Source: Pleomorphomonas diazotrophica
GTDB lineage: Bacteria > Pseudomonadota > Alphaproteobacteria > Rhizobiales > Pleomorphomonadaceae
Direction of reading: 5' to 3'
DNA: 64,000 bases
Assembly (NCBI RefSeq): GCF_002844595.1
Contig: NZ_PJNW01000009.1
Location: 1 to 64,000 of the forward strand
Shown: in pieces, positions 37,428 through 48,396 of the stretch
How the letters are laid out: the number at the start of each line of letters is the position of its first letter
How positions within the stretch are numbered: the stretch's first letter is position 1
Position numbers and translations under genes: made by a program
Notes under the pieces: model-generated
Told to the model about the DNA's origin: nothing
Database searches by the model: none
Seen by the model: the letters and a program-made list of their open reading frames with translations, nothing else

Positions 37428-38078
37428 TTACCGCGCAGAGAAAAGCCGGGCCGTCTCGTCGACGGCATCCGCCGCGATGTCCACGGTCTCGCCGTTGACT
37501 GTTGCCTTGCCTTCGGCGATCAGCCGCAGGGCCAGCGGATAGAGCCGGTGCTCGGCCGTCAGCAGGCGGGCGGCAAGACTATCCGGCGTGTCGCCGGAGA
37601 GCACCGGTATCGCCGCTTGGGCGACGATCGGCCCGACATCCATCTCGGCTCGCACGAAATGCACCGTGCAACCGGTCAGCTTGACGCCGTCCGCCAGCGC
37701 CCGCTCGTGGGTATGCAGCCCCTTGTAGGAGGGCAGCAGAGACGGATGGATGTTGATCAGCCGGTTGTGCCAGCGCTCGATGAAGGCGGGCGAGACGATG
37801 CGCATGAAGCCGGCGAGGCAGACGAAGTCAACGGCGTGGGCGACGAGCGCCTCGGTCACCGCCGCCTCGAACTCGGCCTTTGAAGTATACGCCTTGTGAT
37901 CGATCAGCAGGGCGGGAATGCCGCGCTCGCGGGCGAACTCGAGCCCCTTGGCGTCAGGCCGGTTGGAGAGGACGCAGCAAACCTCGGCCGGAAAGGCCGG
38001 GTCCCGCGCCGCCTCGACCAGCGCCGCCATGTTGGACCCGCGTCCCGAAATCAGAATGCCGACCTTGAGCTTGCCCAT
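37428..38078 (-). CDS. purN: Phosphoribosylglycinamide formyltransferase
   Basis: 216 residues from ATG 38078; GTG 38090 with AAGGA upstream is an alternative. VGILISGRGSNMAALVEA, FVCLAGFMRIVSP, and NIHPSLLPSYKGLHTHERAL carry the Asn, His and Asp of the PurN active site. It uses 10-formyltetrahydrofolate to formylate GAR in purine synthesis. It follows purM closely, the usual pairing. Confidence 0.96.
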   Translation of the reverse strand: MGKLKVGILISGRGSNMAALVEAARDPAFPAEVCCVLSNRPDAKGLEFARERGIPALLIDHKAYTSKAEFEAAVTEALVAHAVDFVCLAGFMRIVSPAFIERWHNRLINIHPSLLPSYKGLHTHERALADGVKLTGCTVHFVRAEMDVGPIVAQAAIPVLSGDTPDSLAARLLTAEHRLYPLALRLIAEGKATVNGETVDIAADAVDETARLFSAR

Positions 38079-38102
38079 CACGCGTCCCACTCGTCCTTCT
38101 TT

Positions 38103-39167
38103 TCAAAGCGCCAGCGCGCCCTCGAACAGCGTGCGCGGTCCCTCGGGGTCGGCGACCATCTCGCCGAACCGGACGACGGTCTCTCCGGCCGCTGTAAGCG
38201 CGGTGGCGACGCGGTCGGCATCCTCGGGGGCAACGACGGCGATCATGCCGATACCGCAGTTGAAGGTGCGAACCAGCTCCGCCTGATCGAGCCCGCCGAC
38301 CTTGGCCAGCCAGCCGAACACCTTGGGTACCTTGACCGCCGAAAGGTCGACGCGCGCCGACAGCCCCTCCGGCAGGACGCGCGGAATGTTATCGACGAAG
38401 CCGCCGCCGGTGATATGGGCCAGCGCCTTGATGGCGCCGGTCTCCTTCTGGACGGTGAGGATCGGCTTCACATAGATGCGGGTCGGCACCGTCAGCGCCG
38501 CGCCGAGCGTCTCGTCCGCCGAGAAGGGCGAAGGATCGGCATAGGAGAGGCCGGACAGCTCGACGATCTTCCGGACCAGCGAGAAGCCGTTGGAATGAAC
38601 GCCGGAGGACGCGATGCCCAAGATGACGTCGCCCGCCTGCACGGTGTTGCGGGGCAGCACGCCGTCGCGCTCCACGGCGCCGACGGCAAAGCCGGCGAGG
38701 TCATAGTCGCCGTCCTTGTACATGCCGGGCATCTCCGCCGTTTCGCCGCCGATCAGCGCGCAGCCGGCCATCTTGCATCCCTCGGCGATGCCGGCCACCA
38801 CTTCGGTCGCGGTATCGACCGAAAGACGGCCGGTGGCGAAGTAATCGAGGAAGAACAGCGGCTCGGCGCCCTGGACCACCAGGTCGTTGACGCTCATCGC
38901 CACGAGGTCGATGCCGACGAAGCCGTGGATGCCTGCCTCGATCGCCACGGCCAGCTTGGTGCCGACGCCGTCGTTGGCCGCCACAAGCACCGGGTCGCGG
39001 AATTTGCAGGCGGCAAGGTCGAACAGGCCGCCGAAGCCGCCGATATCGGCATCGGCGCCAATTCGCCGCGTCGCCTTGACCAGCGGCTTGATGCGGTCGA
39101 CGAGAGCGTTTCCGGCGTCGATGTCGACGCCAGCATCGCGATAGGTGAGCCCGTTCTTGCCGTTCAT
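38103..39167 (-). CDS. purM: Phosphoribosylaminoimidazole synthetase (AIR synthetase)
   Basis: 354 residues from ATG 39167. [21 protein letters not shown] begins the family; [27 protein letters not shown] and [13 protein letters not shown] form the ATP/FGAM site, and [16 protein letters not shown] the C-terminal half. It cyclises FGAM to AIR. It is divergent from the CDP-alcohol phosphatidyltransferase gene, the common rhizobial order. Confidence 0.97.
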   Translation of the reverse strand: MNGKNGLTYRDAGVDIDAGNALVDRIKPLVKATRRIGADADIGGFGGLFDLAACKFRDPVLVAANDGVGTKLAVAIEAGIHGFVGIDLVAMSVNDLVVQGAEPLFFLDYFATGRLSVDTATEVVAGIAEGCKMAGCALIGGETAEMPGMYKDGDYDLAGFAVGAVERDGVLPRNTVQAGDVILGIASSGVHSNGFSLVRKIVELSGLSYADPSPFSADETLGAALTVPTRIYVKPILTVQKETGAIKALAHITGGGFVDNIPRVLPEGLSARVDLSAVKVPKVFGWLAKVGGLDQAELVRTFNCGIGMIAVVAPEDADRVATALTAAGETVVRFGEMVADPEGPRTLFEGALAL

Positions 39168-39352
39168 GGAGCCACGCGCCTCCGCTTCATTGGATATCCG
39201 GCAAGAAGCCGAAACGGCGCAAAATGACAAGTCCAAACTGCGCCTTTCCCGCCTCTCATGACCTGAAAACCGCAGACTTGGCCGGAGGTCGGTCTTGGAA
39301 AGCGCAGCGACGATGCTCAAATGATCGGGACGATCTTCAGCCGGGGACGCTC

Positions 39353-39898
39353 TTGACCATACCCAATCTCATTACGCTGGCCCGCCTGGTTGCTGTTCCC
39401 GCTGTGATCCTGCTACTGCTCGACGGTGATTTCGGCTGGGCCTTCGCCGTCTTTGTGATTGCCGGCATTTCCGACGGTGTCGATGGCGCCATCGCCCGTC
39501 ACGTGCCGGGGCAGGCGAGCGAGCTCGGCCGCCTACTCGATCCGGTGGCCGACAAGGCGTTGCTGGTGTCCATCTTCGTGGTGTTGGCGGCCACCGGTCA
39601 TGCGCCGATGTGGCTCACCGTGCTTGTCGTCAGCCGCGACGTGCTGATCGTCGGCGGCGTCATTCTCTCCTGGCTGGCCTCCAAGCCGGTGCCGATCGTG
39701 CCGCTCTTGATCTCTAAGGCCAACACGGCGGCTCAGATCCTCTATGCCGCCCTGTTGCTCGGTGCGCTCGGCCTGGCATGGCAGTTGGAGCCGCTTGTGG
39801 ATATCATGGGCTGGCTCGTGGCGGCCTTGACCCTTGTCTCGGCTGCCGCCTACGTCAGGGGCTGGCTTGCATTCATGCAAGGTGAGGGTGGCGCGTGA
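39353..39898 (+). CDS. CDP-alcohol phosphatidyltransferase family protein
   Basis: I choose TTG 39353 (GGGGAC 6 bases upstream), giving 181 residues that begin [18 protein letters not shown], as such proteins usually do; the frame is open to 39224 but the extra part is not membrane-like. The family motif D-x2-DG-x2-AR-x8-G-x3-D-x3-D is present in [10 protein letters not shown]...[10 protein letters not shown]. About five membrane helices. It could be PgsA-like or cardiolipin-synthase-like. It overlaps the next gene by four bases. Confidence 0.85.
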   Translation: MTIPNLITLARLVAVPAVILLLLDGDFGWAFAVFVIAGISDGVDGAIARHVPGQASELGRLLDPVADKALLVSIFVVLAATGHAPMWLTVLVVSRDVLIVGGVILSWLASKPVPIVPLLISKANTAAQILYAALLLGALGLAWQLEPLVDIMGWLVAALTLVSAAAYVRGWLAFMQGEGGA

Positions 39899-41016
39899 AG
39901 CTCAGGAATACGGTTCTCTTCTGGACGGGCGCGGCCTTGGCCTTCGGCCTGCTGCTTTATGTCTTCTCCTCGATCCTGCTGCCGTTTGTCGCGGGCATGG
40001 CGCTCGCCTATCTGCTCGATCCGGTTGCCGACCGTCTGGAACGCCTCGGTCTATCGCGAACGCTGGCCACGGCGCTGATCCTCGTCCTGTTCGTCCTCCT
40101 GGCGCTGCTGGCGCTGATGATCATCGTCCCCGTTCTGGGCAGCCAGCTTCAGGGCCTGATCACCAACATGCCGGCCTATCTCGACGCCGCCCAGCGCTGG
40201 TTGAGCCACGAGGCGGGAACGCGCCTGTTCCGGGCGTTGCGCATCTCGGCGACTGACATCCGCGGCTCGCTCGGCGCTCTCTTCAGCAACGGCTCGGCGA
40301 TCATGACCACGCTGCTGTCGTCGGTGTGGAACGGCGGCCAGACCCTGATTTCCATCATTTCGCTTCTGGTGGTCACGCCGGTCGTTGCCTTCTACATGCT
40401 GCTCGACTGGGATCGCATGGTCGCAACCGTTGACGACAACCTGCCGCGCCATCACCGCGAGACGATCCGGGCTCTGGCGCGGGAGATGAACGCCGGCGTC
40501 GCCAACTTCGTGCGCGGGCAGGTGTCGGTGTCGGCCTTGCTCGGCCTTTTCTATGCGGTGTCACTGTCGCTGGCCGGTCTGTCCTTCGGCCTGCTGATCG
40601 GCCTTGTCGCCGGTCTCATCAGCTTCATTCCCTACCTGGGCTCGATCGTTGGCGGCGGCCTTGCCATCGGCGTGGCGCTTTATCAATTCTGGCCGGACTG
40701 GACGTGGATCGCCGTCATTGCCGGCATCTTCGCCGCCGGCCAGTTCATCGAGGGCAACATCCTCCAGCCTAAGCTGATCGGATCGTCGGTCGGTCTGCAC
40801 CCGGTTTGGCTGATGTTCGCCCTGTTCGCCTTCGGCACGCTGTTCGGCTTCGTCGGCCTTCTGGTCGCCGTGCCGGCCGCCGCTTCGGTGGCCGTGCTGG
40901 TCCGCTTCGCCTTCGCAAAATACCGGGAAAGCGCCTTCTACAGCCTCGACCCTTGCAGCCCCACCCATCCCGTGGCAGGCGAGATCGTCGTTCCACCCAA
41001 GGACGCAACGCCATGA
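39895..41016 (+). CDS. AI-2E family (PerM-like) membrane transporter (second copy)
   Basis: 373 residues from GTG 39895, coupled to the preceding stop. Eight or so helices including LALLALMIIVPVLGSQL, the pre-helix VVAFYMLLDWDRM, and the family core LISFIPYLGSIVGGGLAIG. It is a distant paralogue of the protein at 820-1941. In rhizobia this copy sits in a conserved operon before hdaA. Substrate unknown. Confidence 0.87.
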   Translation: MKLRNTVLFWTGAALAFGLLLYVFSSILLPFVAGMALAYLLDPVADRLERLGLSRTLATALILVLFVLLALLALMIIVPVLGSQLQGLITNMPAYLDAAQRWLSHEAGTRLFRALRISATDIRGSLGALFSNGSAIMTTLLSSVWNGGQTLISIISLLVVTPVVAFYMLLDWDRMVATVDDNLPRHHRETIRALAREMNAGVANFVRGQVSVSALLGLFYAVSLSLAGLSFGLLIGLVAGLISFIPYLGSIVGGGLAIGVALYQFWPDWTWIAVIAGIFAAGQFIEGNILQPKLIGSSVGLHPVWLMFALFAFGTLFGFVGLLVAVPAAASVAVLVRFAFAKYRESAFYSLDPCSPTHPVAGEIVVPPKDATP

Positions 41017-41696
41017 GCCGCTCCAGACCGCGCCAGTTGCCGCTCACCATGCCGCATCAGGCCGCCATGAGCCGCGAGGACTTCGTGGTCGGCGAGGGCA
41101 ATCGCGAGGCGGCCGCCTTCATCGACGCCTGGCCCGACTGGCCGGCTTCGGTGGTGCTGCTGATCGGCCCGAACGGCTCGGGAAAGTCGCATCTCGTCAA
41201 CATCTGGGCGACGAAGAGCCGCGCTGCCGTCGTCGCGGCCGCCGATCTCGCGTCCGCCGACCCTACGGTTCTCGTCGGTACCGGCGCCGTCGCGGTGGAG
41301 GATGCCGACGATCCGGCCCTCGACGAGAAGGCGCTGTTCCATCTGCTCAATGCGGCACGCGGCCGCGGCGCCTCGGTACTGATCACCGCCCACGCCGTGC
41401 CCTCGGTGTGGGGCGTGACGCTGCCCGATCTTCTGTCGCGTCTCCGCGCCGCCCAACCGGCCTTCCTCGGACCGCCAGATGACGCCTTGCTGGAAAAGGT
41501 GATTATCAAGCTGCTCGCCGACCGTCAGCTTGCCATCGATGCCGGCGTGCTCGACTATATCCTGCTGCGCATGGAGCGGTCCTGTGCCGCCGCCTGCGAA
41601 CTCGTCGAGGCGCTCGACCGGGAATCGCTGGCCCGCGGCCGCCGCATCACCAAGGCGATCGCCGCCGAGGTGCTGGCGCCCGAGGGTGAAGCGTGA
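41013..41696 (+). CDS. hdaA: HdaA, DnaA-related regulator of replication initiation
   Basis: 227 residues from ATG 41013, overlapping the previous stop. It is a DnaA-like AAA+ protein without the DNA-binding domain IV. The N-terminus has a probable clamp-binding motif (RQLPLTMPH), and Walker A is GPNGSGKSHLV. In alphaproteobacteria HdaA with the beta clamp stimulates DnaA-ATP hydrolysis and prevents extra rounds of initiation. The purM-adjacent context matches other rhizobia. Confidence 0.9.
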   Translation: MSRSRPRQLPLTMPHQAAMSREDFVVGEGNREAAAFIDAWPDWPASVVLLIGPNGSGKSHLVNIWATKSRAAVVAAADLASADPTVLVGTGAVAVEDADDPALDEKALFHLLNAARGRGASVLITAHAVPSVWGVTLPDLLSRLRAAQPAFLGPPDDALLEKVIIKLLADRQLAIDAGVLDYILLRMERSCAAACELVEALDRESLARGRRITKAIAAEVLAPEGEA

Positions 41697-41752
41697 GCTC
41701 CACTTGCGCCGTCACGAAGGCGTCATCGAGATCGCCTGAGGCCGTAGACAAA

Positions 41753-41770
41753 CTGTCACATAGCTGGTGC
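41753..41770 (+). promoter_or_regulatory. Weak Pho-box candidate before ppk
   Basis: CTGTCAC-ATAG-CTGGTGC resembles the Pho box CTGTCAT-N4-CTGTCAT in the first half (6 of 7) but poorly in the second. It lies 88 bases upstream of the ppk start. Confidence 0.3.
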
Positions 41771-41857
41771 ATGGATCAGGACCGTGGGCTAGACTGACCG
41801 CCGGTGGTCGGTCTGCCCGGAGCCGGGGTGCAGCCCCGCGAGCGTGAGGTCGTGGAG

Positions 41858-44065
41858 ATGAGCGAGACGGAAGCTGCCGTGAGCGAGATGATCGAGGCCG
41901 AAGCCGAGGCCCTACCGGCGATGACCCTGGACTCGCCCGAGCGGTTCGTGAACCGTGAAATCTCCTGGCTGGGCTTCAACCGCCGCGTTCTGGAAGAATC
42001 GCAGAACGCCAGCCATCCGCTCCTGGAACGGCTTCGCTTCCTGTCGATCTCGGCTGCCAATCTCGATGAGTTCTTCATGGTGCGTTTCGCCGGCATCAAG
42101 GGCCAGGTGCGCGAGCGCGTCACCACCCGATCCGATGACGGCCTGACGCCATCCGAGCAGATGGCGGTGATCTCCGAGGCTGCGGCCCGTCTCGCCGACG
42201 CCCAGCAGGCCCGCTGGCGCGACCTGCGCACCGAAATCCAGAAGGCCGGCATCCTCCTCGTCGATCCCGACAAGCTCAAGGGCGGCGACGAGGTCTGGCT
42301 CGAGGACTATTTCCTGTCGTCCATCTTCCCGGTGCTGACTCCGCTTGCCGTCGACCCGGCGCATCCCTTCCCCTTCATTCCCAACCTCGGTTTCTCGATC
42401 GTCCTCGATCTCGTCAGGGTGCGCGGCAACGAGAGCATGGTGGCCCTCATCCGAATGGCCGCCAAGATCGACCGTTTCGTTCGCCTGCCCGACGATGGCG
42501 CCCATCCCGGCGTGACGCGCTTCATCCTGCTGGAGCAGGTGGTGACGATGTTCATCGGCCGCCTGTTCCCGGGCTACACCGTGCGCGGGCAGGGCAGCTT
42601 CCGCATCCTGCGCGACAGCGACCTTGAAGTGGAAGAAGAGGCCGAGGATCTGGTTCGCCTGTTCGAGAGCGCCCTGAAACGCCGCCGCAAGGGGCTGGTC
42701 ATCCGCGCCGAGTTCGAGCGCTCGACGCCGGTGGCGCTACGCCAGTTGGTCACCGAGGCTGTCGGCTGCATGCCTGACGAGGTCCAGCTCCTCGACGAGC
42801 TGCTTGCCCTCAACGATCTCAGCCAGCTCGTCAGTCTCGACCGGCCAGATCTCAAGTTCGAGCCCTACGCGCCCCGCTATCCCGAGCGCATTCGCGAGCA
42901 TGCCGGCGATGCCTTCGCCGCCATTCGCCAGAAGGACCTCATCGTCCACCACCCTTACGAGTCCTTCGACGTGGTGGTGCAGTTCCTGCGGCAGGCGGCG
43001 GCCGATCCCGAGGTCGTCGCCATCAAGCAGACGCTCTACCGCACCTCCAACGACAGCCCGATCGTCCGCGCGCTGATCGAGGCGGCGGAGGCGGGCAAGT
43101 CGGTGACGGCGCTGGTCGAGCTCAAGGCGCGCTTCGACGAGGAGGCCAACATCCGCTGGGCGCGCGATCTCGAACGCGCCGGCGTGCAGGTGGTCTTCGG
43201 CTTCTTCGAGCTGAAGACCCATGCCAAGATGTCGCTGGTGGTGCGCCGTGAAGGGCAGCAGCTCACGTCCTACTGCCACCTCGGAACCGGCAACTACCAT
43301 CCGATCACCGCCAAGATCTACACCGACCTCAGCTACTTCACGGCCAACAAGACCATCGCCCAGGACGTGGCGCGCATCTTCAACTTCATCACCGGCTATG
43401 CCGAGCCGCAGTCGCTCAACGCGCTGGCCATGAGCCCGCTGACGTTGAGGAAGACCATCATCGACTGCATCGGCCAGGAGATCGACCACGCGCGGGCCGG
43501 CCGCCCCGGCCAGATCTGGATGAAGATGAACTCGCTGGTCGACGCCGACATCATCGACGCGCTTTATGAGGCGAGCCAGGCCGGCGTGTCGATCGATCTG
43601 GTCGTGCGCGGCATCTGCTGCCTCAGACCGGGGATTCCCGGCTTCTCCGACAATATCCGCGTCAAGTCGATCGTCGGCCGTTTCCTGGAGCACAGCCGAA
43701 TTTTCTGCTTCGGCAACGGCCAGCCATTGCCTAACCCACGCGCCACGGTCTACATCGGGTCCGCCGACATGATGCCGCGCAACCTCGACCGCCGCGTCGA
43801 GGTGCTGGTGCCCCTGACAACGGAGACCGTGCACGCCCAGGCCGTCGACCAGATCATGGTGGCCAACCTCCGCGACAACCAGCAGAGCTGGCGTTTGTTG
43901 CCGGATGGTAGCCACGAACGCATCGTGCCGGAGCCGGGCGAAGAGCCCTTCAACGCGCACCGCTACTTCATGACCCATCCATCTCTATCGGGACGTGGAC
44001 ACTCGCTTGAAAAAGACGCACCCAAGTCTATTGCCGGACGGAACGAAAAGCACCTGTCGATGTGA
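41858..44065 (+). CDS. ppk: Polyphosphate kinase 1
   Basis: 735 residues from ATG 41858 (GAGG 8 bases upstream); a GTG at 41804 is in frame. [20 protein letters not shown] opens the N domain; [34 protein letters not shown] (autophosphorylated His) and [19 protein letters not shown] mark the two phospholipase-D-like C domains. It makes long-chain polyphosphate from ATP, reversibly. The ppx gene overlaps its 3' end by 71 bases, so synthesis and breakdown enzymes are made together. Confidence 0.96.
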   Translation: MSETEAAVSEMIEAEAEALPAMTLDSPERFVNREISWLGFNRRVLEESQNASHPLLERLRFLSISAANLDEFFMVRFAGIKGQVRERVTTRSDDGLTPSEQMAVISEAAARLADAQQARWRDLRTEIQKAGILLVDPDKLKGGDEVWLEDYFLSSIFPVLTPLAVDPAHPFPFIPNLGFSIVLDLVRVRGNESMVALIRMAAKIDRFVRLPDDGAHPGVTRFILLEQVVTMFIGRLFPGYTVRGQGSFRILRDSDLEVEEEAEDLVRLFESALKRRRKGLVIRAEFERSTPVALRQLVTEAVGCMPDEVQLLDELLALNDLSQLVSLDRPDLKFEPYAPRYPERIREHAGDAFAAIRQKDLIVHHPYESFDVVVQFLRQAAADPEVVAIKQTLYRTSNDSPIVRALIEAAEAGKSVTALVELKARFDEEANIRWARDLERAGVQVVFGFFELKTHAKMSLVVRREGQQLTSYCHLGTGNYHPITAKIYTDLSYFTANKTIAQDVARIFNFITGYAEPQSLNALAMSPLTLRKTIIDCIGQEIDHARAGRPGQIWMKMNSLVDADIIDALYEASQAGVSIDLVVRGICCLRPGIPGFSDNIRVKSIVGRFLEHSRIFCFGNGQPLPNPRATVYIGSADMMPRNLDRRVEVLVPLTTETVHAQAVDQIMVANLRDNQQSWRLLPDGSHERIVPEPGEEPFNAHRYFMTHPSLSGRGHSLEKDAPKSIAGRNEKHLSM

Positions 44066-45569
44066 GGCCCCCGGGCGTCTGCCCGGTCATGGCCCGGTAT
44101 CGGTCATCGACATCGGCTCCAACTCCGTCCGCCTTGTCGTCTACGAGCGCCTCTCGCGGGCGCCGACCATGCTGTTCAACGAAAAGATGCTGGCCGGCCT
44201 CGGCAAGGGGCTGGCGGCGACCGGCCGGATGAACCAGGAATCGGTGGATCAGGCGCTGGCCGCCATCCGCCGCTTCAAGCTCCTGGCCGAGCAGAGCGGC
44301 TCGGTGGAGACCTATATCCTGGCTACCGCCGCCGCTCGCGACGCGGCCAACGGCCCCGAGTTTCTGGCCGCCGTCGAAGAGATCTGCGGCGTCGAGGTCC
44401 ATTTGCTGTCAGGCTCCGACGAGGCTCGGCTGTCGGCGCTGGGCGTCATGTCGGGCATGAACCGGCCGGAAGGCATCGTCGGCGATCTCGGCGGCGGCAG
44501 CCTGGAGCTCATCCGTATCGAGAACGGCGCGGTCGGTAACGGCCGCACCTATCCGCTCGGCGGCATCCGCCTGCTGGAAGCCTCGGAAGGCTCGATCCGC
44601 AAGGCCGAGAAGATCGTCGCCGACGCGCTTGAGCCGGCCATCGTGCAGATGCCCTGTGCCGGGCTGCCCTTCTTCGCGGTGGGTGGCACCTGGCGCTCGC
44701 TGGCGCTTCTCCACATGTACGAGACGGGCTATCCGCTGCATGTCATGCACAACTACGCGATCCCGGCCGAGGAAGCGCTGGAGTTCGCCCGGGTGGTCGC
44801 CCGCCGCGATACCGATAGCATCGACCAGATCGACGTGGTCTCAAGGTCCCGCCGGGGGCTGCTGCCCTATGGCGCCCTCGTGCTCGAACAGGTGATCCGG
44901 GCGATCCGCCCCTCGCACGTGGTGATTTCCGCTCTCGGCGTGCGCGAAGGCTATCTCTATGAGCGTCTCACCGCCGAGGAGCGCGCCAAGGACCCGCTTA
45001 TCGAGGCGGCGTCCGAACTCAACTGGGTCCGCTCGCGTTCGCCGCGCCATGCCAAGGAGCTCGTCTCCTGGTCGGAAGCGGCTTTCTCGCTGCTCGGCAT
45101 CGAGGAGACCGAGGACGAGAGGCGGCTGCGGACGGCGGCCTGCCTCGTCTCCGATATCGGCTGGCGCGCCCATCCTGACTATCGCGGCGAGCAGAGCCTC
45201 GGCATCCTGTCCAACGCCGCCTTCGTGGGCATTGATCACCCCGGCCGGGCCTATCTGGCGCTCGCGGTCTTCTACCGCCATGTCGGGCTGATCGATGATG
45301 CCGTGTCGCCGCGCATTCGCGAACTGGCCTCGACCCGGCTCAAGGAGCGGGCGCGGACGCTGGGTGCCGTGCTGCGCGTCGCCTATCTGGTCACAGCGTC
45401 CATGCCCGACGTGCTGCCGCGCACCAAGCTGTCGACCGACGGCGATCGGCTGGTTCTCAACCTTCCCGGCGATCTCGGCGATCTCTCGGGCGATCGGCTT
45501 CTGAAGCGTGTCGTTCAGCTCGCCAAGGTGGGCGGCCTCAAGGACGGCGTGATCCGCATCGCCGGATAA
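43995..45569 (+). CDS. ppx: Exopolyphosphatase (Ppx/GppA family)
   Basis: Up to 524 residues from GTG 43995, inside the end of ppk; the true start may be later because residues 1-33 are not conserved. [17 protein letters not shown] and [17 protein letters not shown] are the two phosphate loops of the acetate kinase/Hsp70-like fold. The C-terminal half is helical and HD-like. It removes terminal phosphate from polyphosphate or acts on (p)ppGpp. A good terminator follows. Confidence 0.9.
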   Translation: MDTRLKKTHPSLLPDGTKSTCRCEAPGRLPGHGPVSVIDIGSNSVRLVVYERLSRAPTMLFNEKMLAGLGKGLAATGRMNQESVDQALAAIRRFKLLAEQSGSVETYILATAAARDAANGPEFLAAVEEICGVEVHLLSGSDEARLSALGVMSGMNRPEGIVGDLGGGSLELIRIENGAVGNGRTYPLGGIRLLEASEGSIRKAEKIVADALEPAIVQMPCAGLPFFAVGGTWRSLALLHMYETGYPLHVMHNYAIPAEEALEFARVVARRDTDSIDQIDVVSRSRRGLLPYGALVLEQVIRAIRPSHVVISALGVREGYLYERLTAEERAKDPLIEAASELNWVRSRSPRHAKELVSWSEAAFSLLGIEETEDERRLRTAACLVSDIGWRAHPDYRGEQSLGILSNAAFVGIDHPGRAYLALAVFYRHVGLIDDAVSPRIRELASTRLKERARTLGAVLRVAYLVTASMPDVLPRTKLSTDGDRLVLNLPGDLGDLSGDRLLKRVVQLAKVGGLKDGVIRIAG

Positions 45570-45579
45570 TCAAGGCGCG

Positions 45580-45603
45580 AAGGGCACCCACCGGGGTGCC
45601 CTT
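45580..45603 (+). terminator. Intrinsic terminator of ppk-ppx
   Basis: AAGGGCACCC (45580-45589) pairs with GGGTGCCCTT (45594-45603), loop ACCG, followed by TTCTCTCT. Eleven bases after the ppx stop. Confidence 0.8.
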
Positions 45604-45629
45604 TCTCTCTGGGAAAGCCGGTCGACAGC

Positions 45630-46778
45630 TTACCGGTCGATGGCGATGATCTTCTTGCCATCGAAGGTGATGGCGAGCCGGCCGCGCTTCAGCTTGAGGG
45701 CCAGTTCGCCGAACATCTCCCGTCGCCAGCCACGCATGGCCGGCACGTCGGCCTCGTCGGACACGGCGATGTCCTCGAGGTCGTCGGTTGTGGCGATCAC
45801 CTTGGCGGCAACGCCCTCGGCTTCCGACACCAGTTTCAGGAGCACCTTCATCAGGTCGACGGCGGCGCCGGTGCCTTCCGGCATCTGGCGGTGACGCGGC
45901 AACTTCGGCCAGTCTTCCTTGGGCGTCTCAAGGGCGCGGCGCACTGCGGCGAGGATTTCCTCGCCTGAGCGCGAGCGCTCCCAGCCCTTCGGGATGGTGC
46001 GGAGCTGGCCCAGCGCCTCGGCGGTGGTCGGCGCTTGCGTGGCGACCTCATAGATGCAGTCGTCCTTGATGACGCGCGACCGCGGCACGTCGCGGCCCTG
46101 CGCCTCGCGCTCGCGCCAGGCGGCCACTTCCTTCAGAATGATCAGCTCGCGCGGCTTCTTGACGCGCATCTTGAGCCGCTGCCACGCCTCGTCGGGGTCG
46201 GTGCGGTAGGTGTCCTCGGAGGTAAGCACCCGCATTTCCTCGGCCACCCAGTCGGTGCGGCCGGCTTTCGCGAGATTGTCCCGGAGGTGGAGATAGACGT
46301 CGCGGAGATGGGTGACGTCGGCCTCTGCATAGTCGACCTGGCTTTGGCTGAGCGGCCGGCGCGACCAATCGGTGAAGCGGTTCGACTTGTCGAGCACGAC
46401 GCCGGTCACCCGCGACACCAACTGGTCGTAGGAGATGGAATCGCCGAAGCCGCAGACCATCGCCGCCACCTGCGTGTCGAACAAGGGCACCGGCACGAAG
46501 CCGCCGAGGTGCCAGACGATCTCGATGTCCTGCCGGGCTGCGTGGAAGACCTTCAGCACCGCCTCATTGCGCATCAGCTCAAAGAAGGGGGCAAGGTCGA
46601 GGCCGGGCGCCAGCGCATCGACCACGAACACCTGTTCGGGACTGGCGAGCTGCACGACGCACAGCTTCGGCCAGAAGGTGCTTTCCCGGAGAAATTCGGT
46701 ATCGACGGTGACGAAGTCGAAACGGGCGAGATGAGCGCAGGCCTCGGCGAGCGCGGAAGTGGTGGTGATCATCGACAT
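45630..46778 (-). CDS. rnd: Ribonuclease D
   Basis: 382 residues from ATG 46778 (GTG 46784 and ATG 46772 are alternatives). The DEDD exonuclease motifs are [12 protein letters not shown] (Exo I), [12 protein letters not shown] (Exo II) and [12 protein letters not shown] (Exo III with Tyr). A HRDC domain follows around residues 205-290 ([20 protein letters not shown]). It trims tRNA and other RNA 3' ends. It is convergent with ppx. Confidence 0.94.
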   Translation of the reverse strand: MSMITTTSALAEACAHLARFDFVTVDTEFLRESTFWPKLCVVQLASPEQVFVVDALAPGLDLAPFFELMRNEAVLKVFHAARQDIEIVWHLGGFVPVPLFDTQVAAMVCGFGDSISYDQLVSRVTGVVLDKSNRFTDWSRRPLSQSQVDYAEADVTHLRDVYLHLRDNLAKAGRTDWVAEEMRVLTSEDTYRTDPDEAWQRLKMRVKKPRELIILKEVAAWREREAQGRDVPRSRVIKDDCIYEVATQAPTTAEALGQLRTIPKGWERSRSGEEILAAVRRALETPKEDWPKLPRHRQMPEGTGAAVDLMKVLLKLVSEAEGVAAKVIATTDDLEDIAVSDEADVPAMRGWRREMFGELALKLKRGRLAITFDGKKIIAIDR

Positions 46779-46853
46779 GAGCACCGTCTATAGCGCAGGC
46801 CGAGTGCTTTGTCGCCCGCTCAGCCTTACGAAATGCACCCGATCCCCGAGGCA

Positions 46854-48293
46854 TTATCGGCGCTCCGCAAAGGCGGCGAGAGCCCGTTTTCGCCCTTCGT
46901 CGTGGTCGACGATCGGCGGTGGGTAGAGGAGAGGGTCCGGGCGCAACAGCGGTGGGGCCTCCCAGGGGCGGTGCAGGAGACGATCCGGCAGCTGGGCGAG
47001 TTCCGGCACGAAGCGGCGGACGTAGCCGCCGCCAGGGTCGAACTTCTCGCCCTGTGTGATCGGGTTGAAAACGCGGAAATAGGGCGCGGCATCGGCGCCG
47101 GTTCCCGCCACCCACTGCCAGCCGAAGGGATTGGAGGCAAGGTCGGCGTCGACGAGCGTGTCCCAGAACCATTGCTCGCCCAGGCGCCAGTGGATCAGCA
47201 GATGCTTGACGAGGAAGGAGGCGGTGATCATGCGCACGCGGTTGTGCATGGAGCCGGTTTGCCAGAGTTCGCGCATACCGGCGTCAACGATGGGGTAGCC
47301 GGTATGACCTGTCGTCCAGGCGCTCAGGGCTACGGCGTCCTCTTGCCAGGCAAATCGCTCGAAGCCGGTTTGGAAGTTGCGGGTTGCGAGGTCCGGGAAC
47401 ACGGACAGCAGATGCCAGGCGAACTCCCGCCAGCCAACTTCGGCCAGGAACTTCTCAGCTGCCTCGACCGGTGTCGATCCGGAGTCCTGTGCCTTCATCA
47501 CCTCGTGGGCAACGCGCGCGACGGCGATCTCGCCGAAGCGCAGATGCGGCGACAGACGGGATGAGGCGCCGGCGGCCGGAACGTCGCGCTCCGCGGCATA
47601 GCGGGAGAGGCCGTCGTCAAGGAAAGCGACAAGCCGCGCCTTGGCGCCGGCCTCGCCCGGCGTCCAGCTTTCGGCAAGTCCAGCCGACCAATCGGGCCGT
47701 GTGGGATGGAGGTCGAACGAAGCAAGCGGTTCGGAGGCAACCGCCGTCTTGAAGAATGCAATGGTCTCCGGTCGCCGGCGAAGCTGGGCTTTGGGCGCGA
47801 GATGCGGCCGATGTGCCCTCCAGAATGGCGTGAAGACGCGGAAGGGGCCGCCCGTCTTGGTCTGGATCGCGCCCGGCTCGAACAGCAGCCACGCCGCGTG
47901 GCTCACTACGGCGACACCTCGCTGGCGTAGCATGGCGGTCAAGGTGTCATCAACATCGCTGCCCGCTTGATCATAACGGCGGTTGAAGTGCAGGGCGGTG
48001 GCGCCGACGCTTGCGGCAACCTCGGGCAGGATGCGGCGCGGATCGCCGCGTCTCAGGATCAGCTGGCCGCCGAGGCGGTTGAGATCGCGGTCGAGAGACG
48101 CAAGGCTCTTGTCGAGCCACCAACGGCTGGCGCCGCCGAGCGGCCGTCGCTCCGTGTCCTCTTCGAGCACGAATAGACACAGCACCGGCTGGCCCGACGT
48201 GACTGCCGCGTCGAGCGCCGGGTGGTCGGCGAGCCGCAGATCATCGCGGAACCACACGATCACCGGTACCGAGCCACTTATCTCCGTGCTCAT
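46854..48293 (-). CDS. phrB: Deoxyribodipyrimidine photolyase (class I CPD type)
   Basis: 479 residues from ATG 48293 with AAAGGAAG upstream. VIVWFRDDLRLADHPAL starts the photolyase domain; the FAD domain has GYPIVDAGMRELWQTG, MHNRVRMITASFLVKHLLI and FNPITQGEKFDPGG. It repairs cyclobutane pyrimidine dimers with blue light. The antenna pocket cannot be assigned by eye. It is divergent from sdaA. Confidence 0.95.
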   Translation of the reverse strand: MSTEISGSVPVIVWFRDDLRLADHPALDAAVTSGQPVLCLFVLEEDTERRPLGGASRWWLDKSLASLDRDLNRLGGQLILRRGDPRRILPEVAASVGATALHFNRRYDQAGSDVDDTLTAMLRQRGVAVVSHAAWLLFEPGAIQTKTGGPFRVFTPFWRAHRPHLAPKAQLRRRPETIAFFKTAVASEPLASFDLHPTRPDWSAGLAESWTPGEAGAKARLVAFLDDGLSRYAAERDVPAAGASSRLSPHLRFGEIAVARVAHEVMKAQDSGSTPVEAAEKFLAEVGWREFAWHLLSVFPDLATRNFQTGFERFAWQEDAVALSAWTTGHTGYPIVDAGMRELWQTGSMHNRVRMITASFLVKHLLIHWRLGEQWFWDTLVDADLASNPFGWQWVAGTGADAAPYFRVFNPITQGEKFDPGGGYVRRFVPELAQLPDRLLHRPWEAPPLLRPDPLLYPPPIVDHDEGRKRALAAFAERR

Positions 48294-48396
48294 GTCACTT
48301 CCTTTTGGTCGCTCTTGCCAGCCGGCCGAAAACCACCCCATATGGCCAAGAATATCCGTGCGTCACAAGGCGCCCAACGGAGGAGATCGCCGGGCC

